Below are positions 47,514 through 56,600 of a DNA stretch of 64,000 nt, in pieces (positions within the stretch are counted from its first letter, which is position 1; every line of letters begins with the position of its first letter). The DNA comes from Pseudochryseolinea flava (GTDB lineage Bacteria > Bacteroidota > Bacteroidia > Cytophagales > Cyclobacteriaceae). The translations under genes were made by a program, and so were the position numbers. The stretch covers positions 1-64,000 of the forward strand of contig NZ_QMFY01000010.1 of assembly GCF_003286915.1 (NCBI RefSeq). The letters are read 5' to 3'. The notes under the pieces are model-generated. The model searched no databases and was not told the origin of the DNA. It saw nothing but the letters and a program-made list of their open reading frames with translations.

Positions 47514-49610
47514 CTAATATCTCAAAAGATTCCAGAGTTCGGTTTCGACTTTTTGTGCATTCGGGAGCATCATTCTTTCGAGCTTCACCTGTAGTGGAAT
47601 CGCAGGTAGGTTTGCGGCACCCAAAGTCCAGACGGGAGCATCAAGGTATTGAAAACATGTCTTTGAAATTCTTCCCGCCAACGACTCTGCAAAAGAATTC
47701 AGTAGCGGTTCTTCCGTCAGCACGAACACTCTTCCATGTCGCTGTGTAGCGTCTGCGATAGCTTCCCAATCAATTGGATTTAATGTCCTCAGGTCGATGA
47801 TGGTCACGCGGTCTGAAATATCCTTCGTTGCCTCCTTCGCCCAGTACACACCCATACCATAGGTTACTACGACGCATGCTTCACCACTTTCAATCTTTTC
47901 TGCAGCGGCTTGTTGAACGGTGTTTGCCTTCCCTAGCGGAATGATGTAATCTTCATCCGGCTCGATTGTTTTCGCTTCCGTCGTGCCTGGAACTTTCGAC
48001 CAATACAATCCTTTGTGCTCGAGCAATACAACAGGATTCGGATCATAAAAAGATGCTTTCAACAATCCTTTCATGTCTGCGGCATTAGACGGATAGACTA
48101 CTTTGATTCCACGAATGGTCAGCAACGTCGACTCTACACTTCCTGAATGATATGGACCTCCTCCGCCATAAGCACCAATGGGAACTCTGATCAACGATTG
48201 AATTGGAAATTTTCCATTGGAGAGATAGCAACTTTTAGAAAGCTCTTCCACCAATTGATTCATCGCAGGCCAGATGTAATCAGCAAATTGAATTTCTACA
48301 ATCGGCTTGGTTCCTACTGCCGACATCCCTGCTGTTGAGCCGACAATGTATGCCTCCTGAATGGGTGTATTAAACACGCGTTGATCACCATACTTTTGCG
48401 CTAATGTCGCGGCTTCTCTAAAAACACCGCCGAGCCTTCCTCCCACATCCTGTCCATAAAACAATGCTTCAGGATTGCGTTTCAAAATCTCGTCAACAGC
48501 ATGCAGTGCCGCGTCAACCATCACTACTTTCTCACCTCCTAACGGCGCGCGTTGTCCTTGCTCTTCTTGTATGGGCGTCGGCGCAAACTCATGTGTATCG
48601 AACGTTTCTTCAGCCGGATCTTCTGCTGCTAGCGCGCGTTGGTAGTCATCAGCAACTTTCGCGATGGCGTGCTGTTGAATTTCCTGCAGTGTACTTTCAT
48701 CTTCCCCGTGAGCCAATAAATAGTATTTGAGTTTATCGAGGGGATCAAATTTTTGATGGTGACTAAGATCATCACCGCGGTACCACTCTTTGCGTACGCC
48801 CGAAGTGTGATGCCCTAACAACGGACACTTGGCGTGAATAAGAATGGGAGATCGTTTCTTGCGCACATATTCAATTGCCTTTTTCACACCGAGATAAGAA
48901 TCAACAAAGTCAGCACCATCAACGGCCATGCGCTCCATGCCTTTAAATCCCGCTGCGTATTCGTATGCATCCATTGCACGCATCTCTTTCCCGGTTGCTG
49001 AAATACCCCAGTCGTTGTCTTGGATTAAATATATGATCGGCAGTTTTCGAAGCACTGCCATTTGAAAAGCTTCAGCTACTTCACCTTCAGTAACAGAACC
49101 ATCACCCAGCGAACACATCACAACCGAGCGCTCTTCTCCCTTCATCAGACCCTGTGACTCAAGATATGCTATTCCTTGCGCCATGCCAGTAGCCGGAATC
49201 GCCTGCATGCCTGTGGCTGAACTTTGATGTGGAATTACTGGAAAACCTTCACGCTTAAGTGACGGATGGCTGTAATATGTTCTACCGCCGGAAAAAGGAT
49301 CGTCCCTTTTTGCCATGAGCTGCAACATTAACTCGTAGGGTGCGAGCCCAAGTCCCAACAACACCGATTCATCACGATAGTAAAGCGCAGCGTAGTCGTA
49401 CGGTTGCAACTGAAGTCCCGCGGCGAGTTGGATGGCTTCATGTCCTTTGGAGGTGCTATGAACATATTTACTGCACACGTCCCTATTTTCTTCATACGTG
49501 TCGGCCATTCGCCGAGCCGTGCACATCAAGCCATAGGCATTTAATAAAATATCACGGTCAATATCGAGTTTCGATTTTTTCTTCGAACGCGTCGTTTCTT
49601 CAACACTCAT
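47514..49610 (-). CDS. Fused E1 alpha/beta subunits of a 2-oxoacid dehydrogenase
   Basis: From ATG at 49610 (MSVEETTRSK) it has 698 residues. The alpha part (about 1-350) has the TPP motif CSLGDGSVTEGEVAEAFQMA and the HTSGVRKEW loop. The beta part (about 360-698) has EALFYGQDVGGRLGGVFREA, GMSAVGTKPIVEIQFADYIWPAMNQL and EPLLNSFAESLAGRI. It decarboxylates a branched-chain 2-oxoacid or pyruvate in the E1 step. The sequence favours the branched-chain 2-oxoacid type but does not settle it. E2 and E3 genes are not nearby. ATG at 49634 is an alternative start. Confidence 0.85.
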   Translation of the reverse strand: MSVEETTRSKKKSKLDIDRDILLNAYGLMCTARRMADTYEENRDVCSKYVHSTSKGHEAIQLAAGLQLQPYDYAALYYRDESVLLGLGLAPYELMLQLMAKRDDPFSGGRTYYSHPSLKREGFPVIPHQSSATGMQAIPATGMAQGIAYLESQGLMKGEERSVVMCSLGDGSVTEGEVAEAFQMAVLRKLPIIYLIQDNDWGISATGKEMRAMDAYEYAAGFKGMERMAVDGADFVDSYLGVKKAIEYVRKKRSPILIHAKCPLLGHHTSGVRKEWYRGDDLSHHQKFDPLDKLKYYLLAHGEDESTLQEIQQHAIAKVADDYQRALAAEDPAEETFDTHEFAPTPIQEEQGQRAPLGGEKVVMVDAALHAVDEILKRNPEALFYGQDVGGRLGGVFREAATLAQKYGDQRVFNTPIQEAYIVGSTAGMSAVGTKPIVEIQFADYIWPAMNQLVEELSKSCYLSNGKFPIQSLIRVPIGAYGGGGPYHSGSVESTLLTIRGIKVVYPSNAADMKGLLKASFYDPNPVVLLEHKGLYWSKVPGTTEAKTIEPDEDYIIPLGKANTVQQAAAEKIESGEACVVVTYGMGVYWAKEATKDISDRVTIIDLRTLNPIDWEAIADATQRHGRVFVLTEEPLLNSFAESLAGRISKTCFQYLDAPVWTLGAANLPAIPLQVKLERMMLPNAQKVETELWNLLRY

Positions 49611-49721
49611 GATGATCAAATTGGTCTCGCTCAAAGATAATGATTTTCATTCAACCGATTGAAGTGCAGTTTTTGGGAGATATCGTGATTCATGCCATCT
49701 TTGCTCTTTCGATTAATGCCT

Positions 49722-50624
49722 ATGATCTCAAAAGAATCCGTCCGCGACTGGTTTATCTCACTACAGGATGAAATTTGCAAAAGTTTAGAAGCCGCCGATG
49801 GTAAGGGGAAGTTTATGAGCGATCCATGGGAACGCAGCGGCGGTGGTGGCGGTGTATCGAGAATTCTAACCAATGGTAACATCATCGAAAAAGGCGGCGT
49901 CAATTTCTCTGCTGTATGGGGCAAGACGCCTGAAGCTGTTCTTCATTCGATGAAGCTGCCGACAAATGACCACCCTGATTTTTTTGCAACGGGCATTTCC
50001 ATTGTCTTGCATCCGCACAATCCGAAGGTGCCGATCATTCACATGAACACGCGGTATTTCGAGATGAGCAACGGCATCTGGTGGTTCGGTGGTGGTATTG
50101 ACCTCACCCCTCACTATGTCGATGAATCGGATGCACGGTATTTTCATCAACAGTTGAAAACGGTTTGCGACAACCATCATCCTTCGTACTATACCGAGTT
50201 TAAAAAGTGGGCCGACGATTACTTCTACATCAAACATCGCCAAGAGACACGCGGTGTTGGCGGGATTTTCTTCGACAGCTTAAAAGACGATGCACCTTTT
50301 ACGAAGGCTGCTCGATTTGAATTCGTCAAAGATGTAGGGTCGGCATTTGCGCCGATCTACACACACTTGATGGCAAAAAATAACACGCTGTCATTCTCGC
50401 AGCAGGAGAAACAATGGCAATACCTTCGTCGCGGCCGTTATGTTGAGTTCAACTTGGTGTGGGATCGTGGTACAAAATTCGGACTCGATACCGATGGTCG
50501 CACAGAATCAATTCTCATGAGTTTGCCACCGCAGGCGCAATGGGAATATAACCATCAAGTGGTACCTGGGTCGCCGGAAGAAAAGACGCTTCAATTATTA
50601 AAAAAAGGGATTACGTGGGTATAG
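49722..50624 (+). CDS. hemF: Oxygen-dependent coproporphyrinogen III oxidase
   Basis: From ATG at 49722 (MISKESVRDWF) it has 300 residues, standard for HemF. Conserved blocks are WERSGGGGGVSRIL, GVNFSAVWG, FFATGISIVLHPHNPKVPIIHMNTRYF, GGGIDLTPHYVDESDARYFH and RGRYVEFNLVWDRGTKFGL. It converts coproporphyrinogen III to protoporphyrinogen IX using oxygen, in heme synthesis. This indicates an aerobic life style. Confidence 0.93.
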   Translation: MISKESVRDWFISLQDEICKSLEAADGKGKFMSDPWERSGGGGGVSRILTNGNIIEKGGVNFSAVWGKTPEAVLHSMKLPTNDHPDFFATGISIVLHPHNPKVPIIHMNTRYFEMSNGIWWFGGGIDLTPHYVDESDARYFHQQLKTVCDNHHPSYYTEFKKWADDYFYIKHRQETRGVGGIFFDSLKDDAPFTKAARFEFVKDVGSAFAPIYTHLMAKNNTLSFSQQEKQWQYLRRGRYVEFNLVWDRGTKFGLDTDGRTESILMSLPPQAQWEYNHQVVPGSPEEKTLQLLKKGITWV

Positions 50625-50643
50625 CCGCGTGGGCATGATGTGA

Positions 50644-51195
50644 TCAACTTAGGTTCGTTGTACCAAAGAGTCCGAGGGATGATTCATGGTTTGTAATCAC
50701 CTTCCAAACTTCGAGTTGGTCTTTGAGATTTCCATGCTCGTCGATATGCTGAAGCGCAATGCGATCCTCTAACAATGTTCGGCCAATAAGCTTACTTCTG
50801 TGACATTCCGTTGGTTTTGTTTCGCTGCACATTAACGCAATGGGAAGTTCTTTCTGCTGGGCCGTCTTCAAACGCGCAATGCCCTCTTGGTAAAACGATT
50901 TTGATTTTACTTTTTCATAATTAACATTGCCTTTCAAATCGTAACACGACGGGTCTGAAGGCCTACCGCCGATGCTATCGCCCATAAAAACATACATTAT
51001 ACCTTCATCGGTCAGTGATTGCTGAAGACGTTCTCGATTGTATTGAGGGCTATAAGTCGAATAGGGTACAGATCGAACATCAATCAAATAGTTAATGCCG
51101 TAGATTTTCAATAGTCGGACGAACTCCTCGATAGATCGTGTTCCATGTCCAATAGAAAAAAGTGTAGATGTATTCACAGATAAAAAATTCAACAC
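50644..51195 (-). CDS. DUF488 protein
   Basis: The 183-residue protein has the DUF488 motifs: FSIGHGTRSIEEFVRLLKIYGI, LIDVRSVPYSTYSPQYNRERL and the cysteine loop ALMCSETKPTECHRSKLIG. The conserved Arg, Ser and Cys residues suggest a catalytic or binding site, but no reaction is known. It lies between hemF and the S24 repressor and is transcribed in the same direction as the repressor. ATG at 51195 is the only good start. Confidence 0.75.
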   Translation of the reverse strand: MLNFLSVNTSTLFSIGHGTRSIEEFVRLLKIYGINYLIDVRSVPYSTYSPQYNRERLQQSLTDEGIMYVFMGDSIGGRPSDPSCYDLKGNVNYEKVKSKSFYQEGIARLKTAQQKELPIALMCSETKPTECHRSKLIGRTLLEDRIALQHIDEHGNLKDQLEVWKVITNHESSLGLFGTTNLS

Positions 51196-51272
51196 CGACG
51201 TTCAACACACCTGAAGCCCGCGAGGCGTTTGCATTCCACTAGCGGATTGGTGCAGGTAAATTTAAGATATAG

Positions 51273-52073
51273 CTATCCCTTGCGCTTCATGGTTTTGTCT
51301 TTGCCCTTCCCTATCTCCTCTTGTAATTTTAGTACTTGTAACGCCAGTTGATCTGAAAGAGATTGGTTTGACGATACTTCTGGAAATTGGTTTGAAAAGA
51401 ATGCTTTTGCAGACCATACCTCAAGCACGTCACTTGTATTAATACTATAAGGCGCGTATTGACGGTTGTCAGAAACCAGCAACAACTTGCCCTGATCATC
51501 CGCAAAATTGAAGATTCGTTTAAATACGATTCCATCTTGTTCAGTGACAATGATGTATAGTTTTCCGTTTTTTATTGAAGTGGTGTCGTCGATGTATTCC
51601 CCGAAGATGACGCTACCAGGCTGAATAGGTAACATTGAGTCACCTTGAATTTCAAAAGCTCTGTAGGTTTTGTTTTTGGGTAACATCGGAAGGCTAACCT
51701 TCGGGAGTTCCTTTACAAATTCAGGATCTTGGTATCCGGCTAAATATCCAGCCGAAGCTTTCTGCGAAACGAGCTCGACATTTTCTTTATTGTCGCGATC
51801 GACGGTGATTGCCAGGATTTCCTTTCCTTTCGAAGCCGACTTTCCTTTCCAATCCTTCTCAGGAAGTCTGCTAAGGTCTGCATTGACAATAGCATCAATG
51901 GTTACGTTGAATATTTTGGTGATGTCGAGTAGTGATGACAGTGGCGGAGTTGAGCGCTCTTCTTCGTAGGCGCCAATCGCGGCCTGCTTTAAACCAAGCT
52001 TTTCTGCCAATTGCTTTTGCGTCAGTCCGTGTTTGGCGCGCAAAAACTTTAGATTCTTATTCACATTTGCCAT
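51273..52073 (-). CDS. LexA/CI-like repressor: XRE helix-turn-helix plus S24 self-cleaving peptidase
   Basis: The 266-residue protein has an N-terminal XRE DNA-binding domain (about 5-62: LRAKHGLTQKQLAEKLGLKQ AAIGAYEEER) and a C-terminal S24 peptidase. The Ala-Gly cleavage dipeptide is A108-G109 in KASAGYLAGY. Catalytic Ser146 is in QGDSMLPI and Lys185 in GIVFKRIF. In this family DNA damage (RecA filaments) or another signal triggers self-cleavage and loss of repression. It is divergent from dinB with 299 bp between starts, so control of the dinB-dnaE unit is likely but inferred. The C-terminus has a short coiled region (LALQVLKLQEEIGK). Confidence 0.85.
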   Translation of the reverse strand: MANVNKNLKFLRAKHGLTQKQLAEKLGLKQAAIGAYEEERSTPPLSSLLDITKIFNVTIDAIVNADLSRLPEKDWKGKSASKGKEILAITVDRDNKENVELVSQKASAGYLAGYQDPEFVKELPKVSLPMLPKNKTYRAFEIQGDSMLPIQPGSVIFGEYIDDTTSIKNGKLYIIVTEQDGIVFKRIFNFADDQGKLLLVSDNRQYAPYSINTSDVLEVWSAKAFFSNQFPEVSSNQSLSDQLALQVLKLQEEIGKGKDKTMKRKG

Positions 52074-52117
52074 AGCGAATTATTTTAAACACAAGTATAA
52101 TCATAGTCGTGATAAGT

Positions 52118-52144
52118 AGGGACGCAAAACGTATTTGCGTCCCT
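52118..52144. repeat. Perfect 11-bp inverted repeat
   Basis: AGGGACGCAAA (52118-52128) and TTTGCGTCCCT (52134-52144) are perfect complements around ACGTA. It is 45 bp upstream of the repressor start. No T-run follows on either strand. It may be a dispersed intergenic palindrome of a kind common in Bacteroidota, a leader hairpin of the repressor mRNA or an operator. Confidence 0.6.
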
Positions 52145-52315
52145 GAAGATTCCTCCGGGCAACCACGCGCAGAGAATTTATCACGGGACAAGAACTTTTA
52201 TTTACTCGTCCGCCAACTAAGAACAATCAATAAAGAGAGCAGGAGAAAACAGCTATGGCAAAACAGACAATTTCTTTACTGAACTTCTCTTTATCTGTCG
52301 TTCAATGATTCAAAA

Positions 52316-52328
52316 CTAAAATATTTAG
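52316..52328 (+). promoter_or_regulatory. Putative repressor operator 1 upstream of dinB
   Basis: CTAAAATATTTAG is a perfect 5-bp-arm palindrome (CTAAA-ATA-TTTAG), 44 bp upstream of the dinB ATG. It matches operator 2 at 11 of 13 positions. It is proposed as a binding site for the divergent S24 repressor. Confidence 0.45.
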
Positions 52329-52348
52329 ATTAACCGTGCAAATATTAA

Positions 52349-52361
52349 CTAATATTTTTAG
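52349..52361 (+). promoter_or_regulatory. Putative repressor operator 2 upstream of dinB
   Basis: CTAATATTTTTAG (extended AACTAATATTTTTAGTT, 52347-52363) is palindromic. It ends 11 bp before the dinB ATG, with its centre 33 bp from that of operator 1, about three helical turns. That spacing would place both sites on one face of DNA, suitable for paired repressor dimers. Confidence 0.45.
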
Positions 52362-52372
52362 TTCTTTGTTTT

Positions 52373-53584
52373 ATGGATCGAAACATTGTGCACTTAGACT
52401 TGGACGCTTTTTTTGTTGCCGTCGAGTGCCGCAACAATAGGAAGTTACTTGGAAAGCCGCTCATCATCGGCGGTAGCAGTCGTCGTGGTGTTGTGGCTGC
52501 ATGCAGTTATGAAACCCGGAAGTTCGGCGTTCATTCCGCTATGCCGATGTATCTTGCGCTGCAACTTTGTCCCGATGCTAAAGTAATCTCTGGCGACGTA
52601 GAAGCTTACAGTAAATGTTCACATGAAGTGACGGAGATCATTGCTGAGGCTGCTCCTACTTTCGAAAAGTCGTCGATCGATGAGTTCTATATTGATGCCA
52701 GTGGAATGGACCGATACTTTGGCGCTTTCAAATGGGCAGTCGAACTTCAAAAGAAAATTGTCAAGGAATCACATCTTCCCATTTCCATGGGAATGTCTGT
52801 TAACAAGCTTGTGTCTAAAGTTGCTACCGGTGAATTTAAACCCAACGCATCAAAGCACATCCCCGATGGCACCGAAAAGGATTTCCTCGCGCCGCTTGGT
52901 GTCGAAAAAATCCCTATGATTGGCAAACAAACCGCATCGTTCCTTTATGATATGGGCGTGCGCACTGTCTCCACGCTCCGTGAGATGCCCGTGAACTTTC
53001 TGATTAGCGCTTTTGGAAAAAATGGAATCTCACTGTGGAATAAAGCAAACGGCATCGACGATTCGCCTGTTGTACCTTACGCTGAGCAGAAGTCCATTTC
53101 AACGGAATGTACATTCGACGAGGATACGATCGATGTAAAGCGATTGAATTCAATTATGATTGCAATGGTCGAGAAAGTTGCCTTCACCTTGCGGGAGCAG
53201 CACAAACTCACCTCCTGTGTTACAGTCAAAATTCGCTATTCTAATTTCGACACGGAAACAAAACAAATACGTGTCCCCTATACTTCTGCTGATCACGTCC
53301 TGCTTCAAACCGTCACTGAACTTTTTAAGAAACTCTATAATCGGAGAATGCTGATCAGACTCGTGGGGGTTAGACTCAGCGGTCTTGTTTACGGCAATCA
53401 GCAGATCAGTTTATTTGACGACACAGCATCGTCTATCAATCTGTACGAGGCTATTGATAAAATTAAACATCGCCATGGTGTAGAGAAGATCGTTCGCGCC
53501 ACAACGCTCGATGTCAATAAACGTGTGCGCATGGAACTGAATATGTTTAAGGGACCAAAATATCCCCTGAAGAATGTAGGGTAA
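52373..53584 (+). CDS. dinB: Y-family DNA polymerase (DinB/Pol IV type)
   Basis: The 403-residue protein has the metal-binding aspartate D9 in HLDLDAFF and D103-E104 in SIDEFYID. The helix-hairpin-helix region IPMIGKQTASFLYDMGV and the little-finger domain follow. A beta-clamp-binding motif, QISLFD, is at 344-349, followed by an extended tail of about 50 residues. It copies across damaged bases with low fidelity. It is first in the plus-strand run and directly downstream of the two putative operators. Extra C-terminal residues are as in many ImuB-like or DinB relatives of Bacteroidota. Confidence 0.92.
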   Translation: MDRNIVHLDLDAFFVAVECRNNRKLLGKPLIIGGSSRRGVVAACSYETRKFGVHSAMPMYLALQLCPDAKVISGDVEAYSKCSHEVTEIIAEAAPTFEKSSIDEFYIDASGMDRYFGAFKWAVELQKKIVKESHLPISMGMSVNKLVSKVATGEFKPNASKHIPDGTEKDFLAPLGVEKIPMIGKQTASFLYDMGVRTVSTLREMPVNFLISAFGKNGISLWNKANGIDDSPVVPYAEQKSISTECTFDEDTIDVKRLNSIMIAMVEKVAFTLREQHKLTSCVTVKIRYSNFDTETKQIRVPYTSADHVLLQTVTELFKKLYNRRMLIRLVGVRLSGLVYGNQQISLFDDTASSINLYEAIDKIKHRHGVEKIVRATTLDVNKRVRMELNMFKGPKYPLKNVG

Positions 53585-53708
53585 CAAACGCAAGAAAAGA
53601 ATGGAGATCCGAAGATGTGACACTGATTGACACAAGACCAAACGATCTTCGAACCATGCTTCAAAAACGGAAGCGCATGAAAACGTAACAAAAAAAACAA
53701 ATCATCTT

Positions 53709-54260
53709 ATGAAATCATCATCATTGAAAGTCCTGCCGAATTATCTTAGCCCTGTTCAGGAGTTGTATTTCATGATCACACCTCCACGTCACATTATGAG
53801 CGATGTGTCTGTATTAAAAGACGATGTACATTATTTAATCGGTCATAAGTTTGATGATCAGTTCTCAAAAGCTCATGTCCCGCTATTCCGTTACAGCGAT
53901 CACTATGCGAAAGACATGGTACGATTTGTCGAATCCAAAGCGTCTGCGTTTAAGCCTTTCAATATATTGTTAAAAGATTTTGGCGTCTTCTATAATGGAA
54001 ATAAGCGTACCGTATATATGGACATTGTCTATAAATCACCTATTCAGGAAATTTTTGAAGCGCTCGTTAAAGAGGACAAGAACTACGTTCCACATATCAC
54101 CATCGCTAAAAATCTTTCTACAGAGGACTACTTGCGCTGCTGGCCATATTTAAAAAGTCTCAACTACGGGAATCAACACTTCCTTTGCGACCGGATTACA
54201 GTACTCACGAAGAAGGACAACCAATGGATTCATTACAAAGAGATTCTTTTTGGGGAGTAG
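53709..54260 (+). CDS. 2H phosphoesterase (2'-5' RNA ligase-like)
   Basis: The 183-residue protein has the two His-containing motifs of the 2H superfamily: KAHVPLFRY at about 57-65 and VPHITIAKN at about 128-136, each H-x-P/T-aliphatic. The length and the pair of His residues fit the LigT-like group, which acts on 2'-5' or cyclic phosphodiester bonds in RNA. It lies 124 bp after dinB and 48 bp before recQ. A 2H enzyme in a repair operon is unusual. It could process RNA ends or a cyclic nucleotide signal, but this is speculation. The first motif is less canonical than the second. Confidence 0.65.
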   Translation: MKSSSLKVLPNYLSPVQELYFMITPPRHIMSDVSVLKDDVHYLIGHKFDDQFSKAHVPLFRYSDHYAKDMVRFVESKASAFKPFNILLKDFGVFYNGNKRTVYMDIVYKSPIQEIFEALVKEDKNYVPHITIAKNLSTEDYLRCWPYLKSLNYGNQHFLCDRITVLTKKDNQWIHYKEILFGE

Positions 54261-54307
54261 TTTCTCCCACCGTTAGCCCGAACACAAACCGTTACCTGTT
54301 ATTGAAT

Positions 54308-56512
54308 ATGAAACCATTTGAAATTCTCCAAAAACAATTTGGCTATGCATCCTTTCGCCTGGACCAAGAAGCGATTATTGATTCAGTAATTACGAAGCGT
54401 GATACATTCGCCTTGATGCCTACGGGCGGAGGTAAATCTCTTTGTTACCAAATCCCTGCACTGTGCTTTGAAGGTGTGACCATCGTGATCTCACCTTTAA
54501 TTGCACTGATGAAAGATCAAGTTGACGCGCTCCGTCTTAATGGTGTCGCTGCTGCCTATCTTAACTCAACACAATCTTACCGCGAACAAGCCGATATCAT
54601 TGACCAGGCACGTCTCGGTAAAATGAAACTTCTATACGTTGCCCCTGAAAAAATTTTGCGCGACGTCGGTGATCGTGATAAACTTTGTCATGAAAATTTC
54701 AACCCGACGTTATCGCCATTCCTTCAAAGCATACTTTCATTAAAAGTCAGTCTGGTTGCTATCGACGAGGCGCATTGCATTTCTCATTGGGGGCACGACT
54801 TCCGTCCTGAGTACCTCATGCTTGCACACATTCGACGACTGATGCCACAGACCCCATTCATTGCGCTTACCGCTACAGCGGATCGTGTAACGCAAAAAGA
54901 TATTGTAGAGAAACTTGACCTTAAAGATCCTAATATTTTTATATCAAGTTTCAACCGCGCTAATATTCGTTACACAGTGCAACCGAAGCGCTCGGGACTT
55001 GAAAATTTGCTCCATTTCTTAAAAAAACATCAAGAGGATTCAGGCATCATCTATTGCTTCTCACGGGCGGCAACGGAGAAACTCGCCCACGACTTAAAGA
55101 CCCATGGCTACTCAGCACTTGCTTATCACGCCGGCATGGACAAGTCTGTACGGGCACAGCACCAAGATCTCTTCCTTCGCGACCAAGTGAAGATTATGGT
55201 CGCGACCATTGCATTTGGTATGGGCATCGACAAATCAAATGTCCGGTATGTGGTGCATATGGATCTTCCAAAAAATATTGAAAGCTATTATCAGGAAACC
55301 GGGCGCGCTGGAAGGGACGGGCTAAACAGCGAGGCACTTTTATTTTTTGGACTTCAAGACGTCGCTAAATTGAAACGATTCGCCGTCATCGAAAACAATC
55401 CGGAGCAAACTGAAATTGCCGTCCGGAAAGTGGAGCAAATGGCACGATACGCCGAACTGAATTCATGTCGCCGAAAATATTTGTTAAACTATTTCGATGA
55501 AAAAACAATCGAACATTGCGGCAATTGCGATACGTGCTCGTCGACTTTTGAGTTTTACGACGGCACGGTAGTCGCGCAAAAAGTATTGTCGGCGGTATCG
55601 AGATTACAAGAGCGATTCGGGAACGCGTACGTAATCGATTTTTTACGCGGAACGACGAATGAGAAAATGACTGATGAACATAAGGCCATGAAAACGTATG
55701 GCATCGGAGCAGATCTCACAAAGCATGAATGGAACAAAATCATCCACGAGCTTATCGACCTGGGGTTTCTACGAAAAGCTGAAGGGCTTTACCCAGTTTT
55801 AAAATTATCAGAAAAATCTGAGGCGGTACTTAGGAATGAAACGAAGGTCACTTTCACAAGACTTAAATTGACGGCCGATTACCAACAGACAAGTGGTGAT
55901 TACGACCAGGCACTTTTCAATGCGCTAAAAGCATTACGACGCACACTAGCTGAGCGTGAAAACGTCGCGTCATACATTGTTCTTTCTGATGCATCCCTTG
56001 TTGAGCTTGTAACTTACTTACCACTAAGCACCATTGACATCTCGAAAATTGCTGGTTTCGGAGAAGTAAAAATGAAGAAATACGCGGCGGATTTTCTCGG
56101 GGTTATTGTGTCGTACTGTAAAGCAAATCAACTCGAAAGCCGCATGGCACAAAAACCGACAAAGTCCCGGCGAGAGCGAACAAACCGTGAGCATGAACCC
56201 GACACAAAACTGCAAAGCTTAGAGCAGTTTAAGCGTGGGCATACCGTTCATGAAATCGCAGCGCATCGACAGTTGAAACAATCAACTATTGAGGAACACC
56301 TGTCCTACTATTTACAAAACGGAACACTCTCTATCGACGAACTGATCACAAAAGATAAATATCAGGCGATTGTACAAGCATTGGCTAAAGCAGATACTGT
56401 GGCATTAAGTCCCGTAAAAGAAATTCTCGATCATAGTATAACCTATGGCGAGATTCGATGGGTAAAAATAGCACTCGAGAATGACCGAAGACGTTTACAA
56501 CATACGCATTAA
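54308..56512 (+). CDS. recQ: RecQ-type ATP-dependent DNA helicase
   Basis: From ATG at 54308 (MKPFEILQKQF) it has 734 residues. An upstream start would overlap the 2H gene and add a non-homologous tail. Motifs are Walker A TGGGKS at about 39-44, AIDEAHCISHWGHDF, the CFSRAATEKLAHDLK region, YYQETGRAGRDG, the four-Cys zinc site CRRKYLLNYF with CGNCDTC, then winged-helix (RQC) and an HRDC domain. A C-terminal helix-turn-helix-like part (HEIAAHRQLKQSTIEEHLSY) follows. It unwinds DNA in recombination repair, moving 3' to 5' in this family. It is placed between the translesion polymerase and DnaE. Confidence 0.93.
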   Translation: MKPFEILQKQFGYASFRLDQEAIIDSVITKRDTFALMPTGGGKSLCYQIPALCFEGVTIVISPLIALMKDQVDALRLNGVAAAYLNSTQSYREQADIIDQARLGKMKLLYVAPEKILRDVGDRDKLCHENFNPTLSPFLQSILSLKVSLVAIDEAHCISHWGHDFRPEYLMLAHIRRLMPQTPFIALTATADRVTQKDIVEKLDLKDPNIFISSFNRANIRYTVQPKRSGLENLLHFLKKHQEDSGIIYCFSRAATEKLAHDLKTHGYSALAYHAGMDKSVRAQHQDLFLRDQVKIMVATIAFGMGIDKSNVRYVVHMDLPKNIESYYQETGRAGRDGLNSEALLFFGLQDVAKLKRFAVIENNPEQTEIAVRKVEQMARYAELNSCRRKYLLNYFDEKTIEHCGNCDTCSSTFEFYDGTVVAQKVLSAVSRLQERFGNAYVIDFLRGTTNEKMTDEHKAMKTYGIGADLTKHEWNKIIHELIDLGFLRKAEGLYPVLKLSEKSEAVLRNETKVTFTRLKLTADYQQTSGDYDQALFNALKALRRTLAERENVASYIVLSDASLVELVTYLPLSTIDISKIAGFGEVKMKKYAADFLGVIVSYCKANQLESRMAQKPTKSRRERTNREHEPDTKLQSLEQFKRGHTVHEIAAHRQLKQSTIEEHLSYYLQNGTLSIDELITKDKYQAIVQALAKADTVALSPVKEILDHSITYGEIRWVKIALENDRRRLQHTH

Positions 56513-56600
56513 TATTGGTCATGGCTGCCGTGGCGTCAAACTTTCTTGGCTCGATTTCAAAATGTTTGATAACCTAATATAAAAACACGAAAGAAGACAC

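Noticed and set aside
52201-52315. Possible promoter elements of the TTG / TAnnTTTG Bacteroidota type before dinB.
   Set aside because: No pair with correct spacing was found; only weak matches, so no promoter is called.
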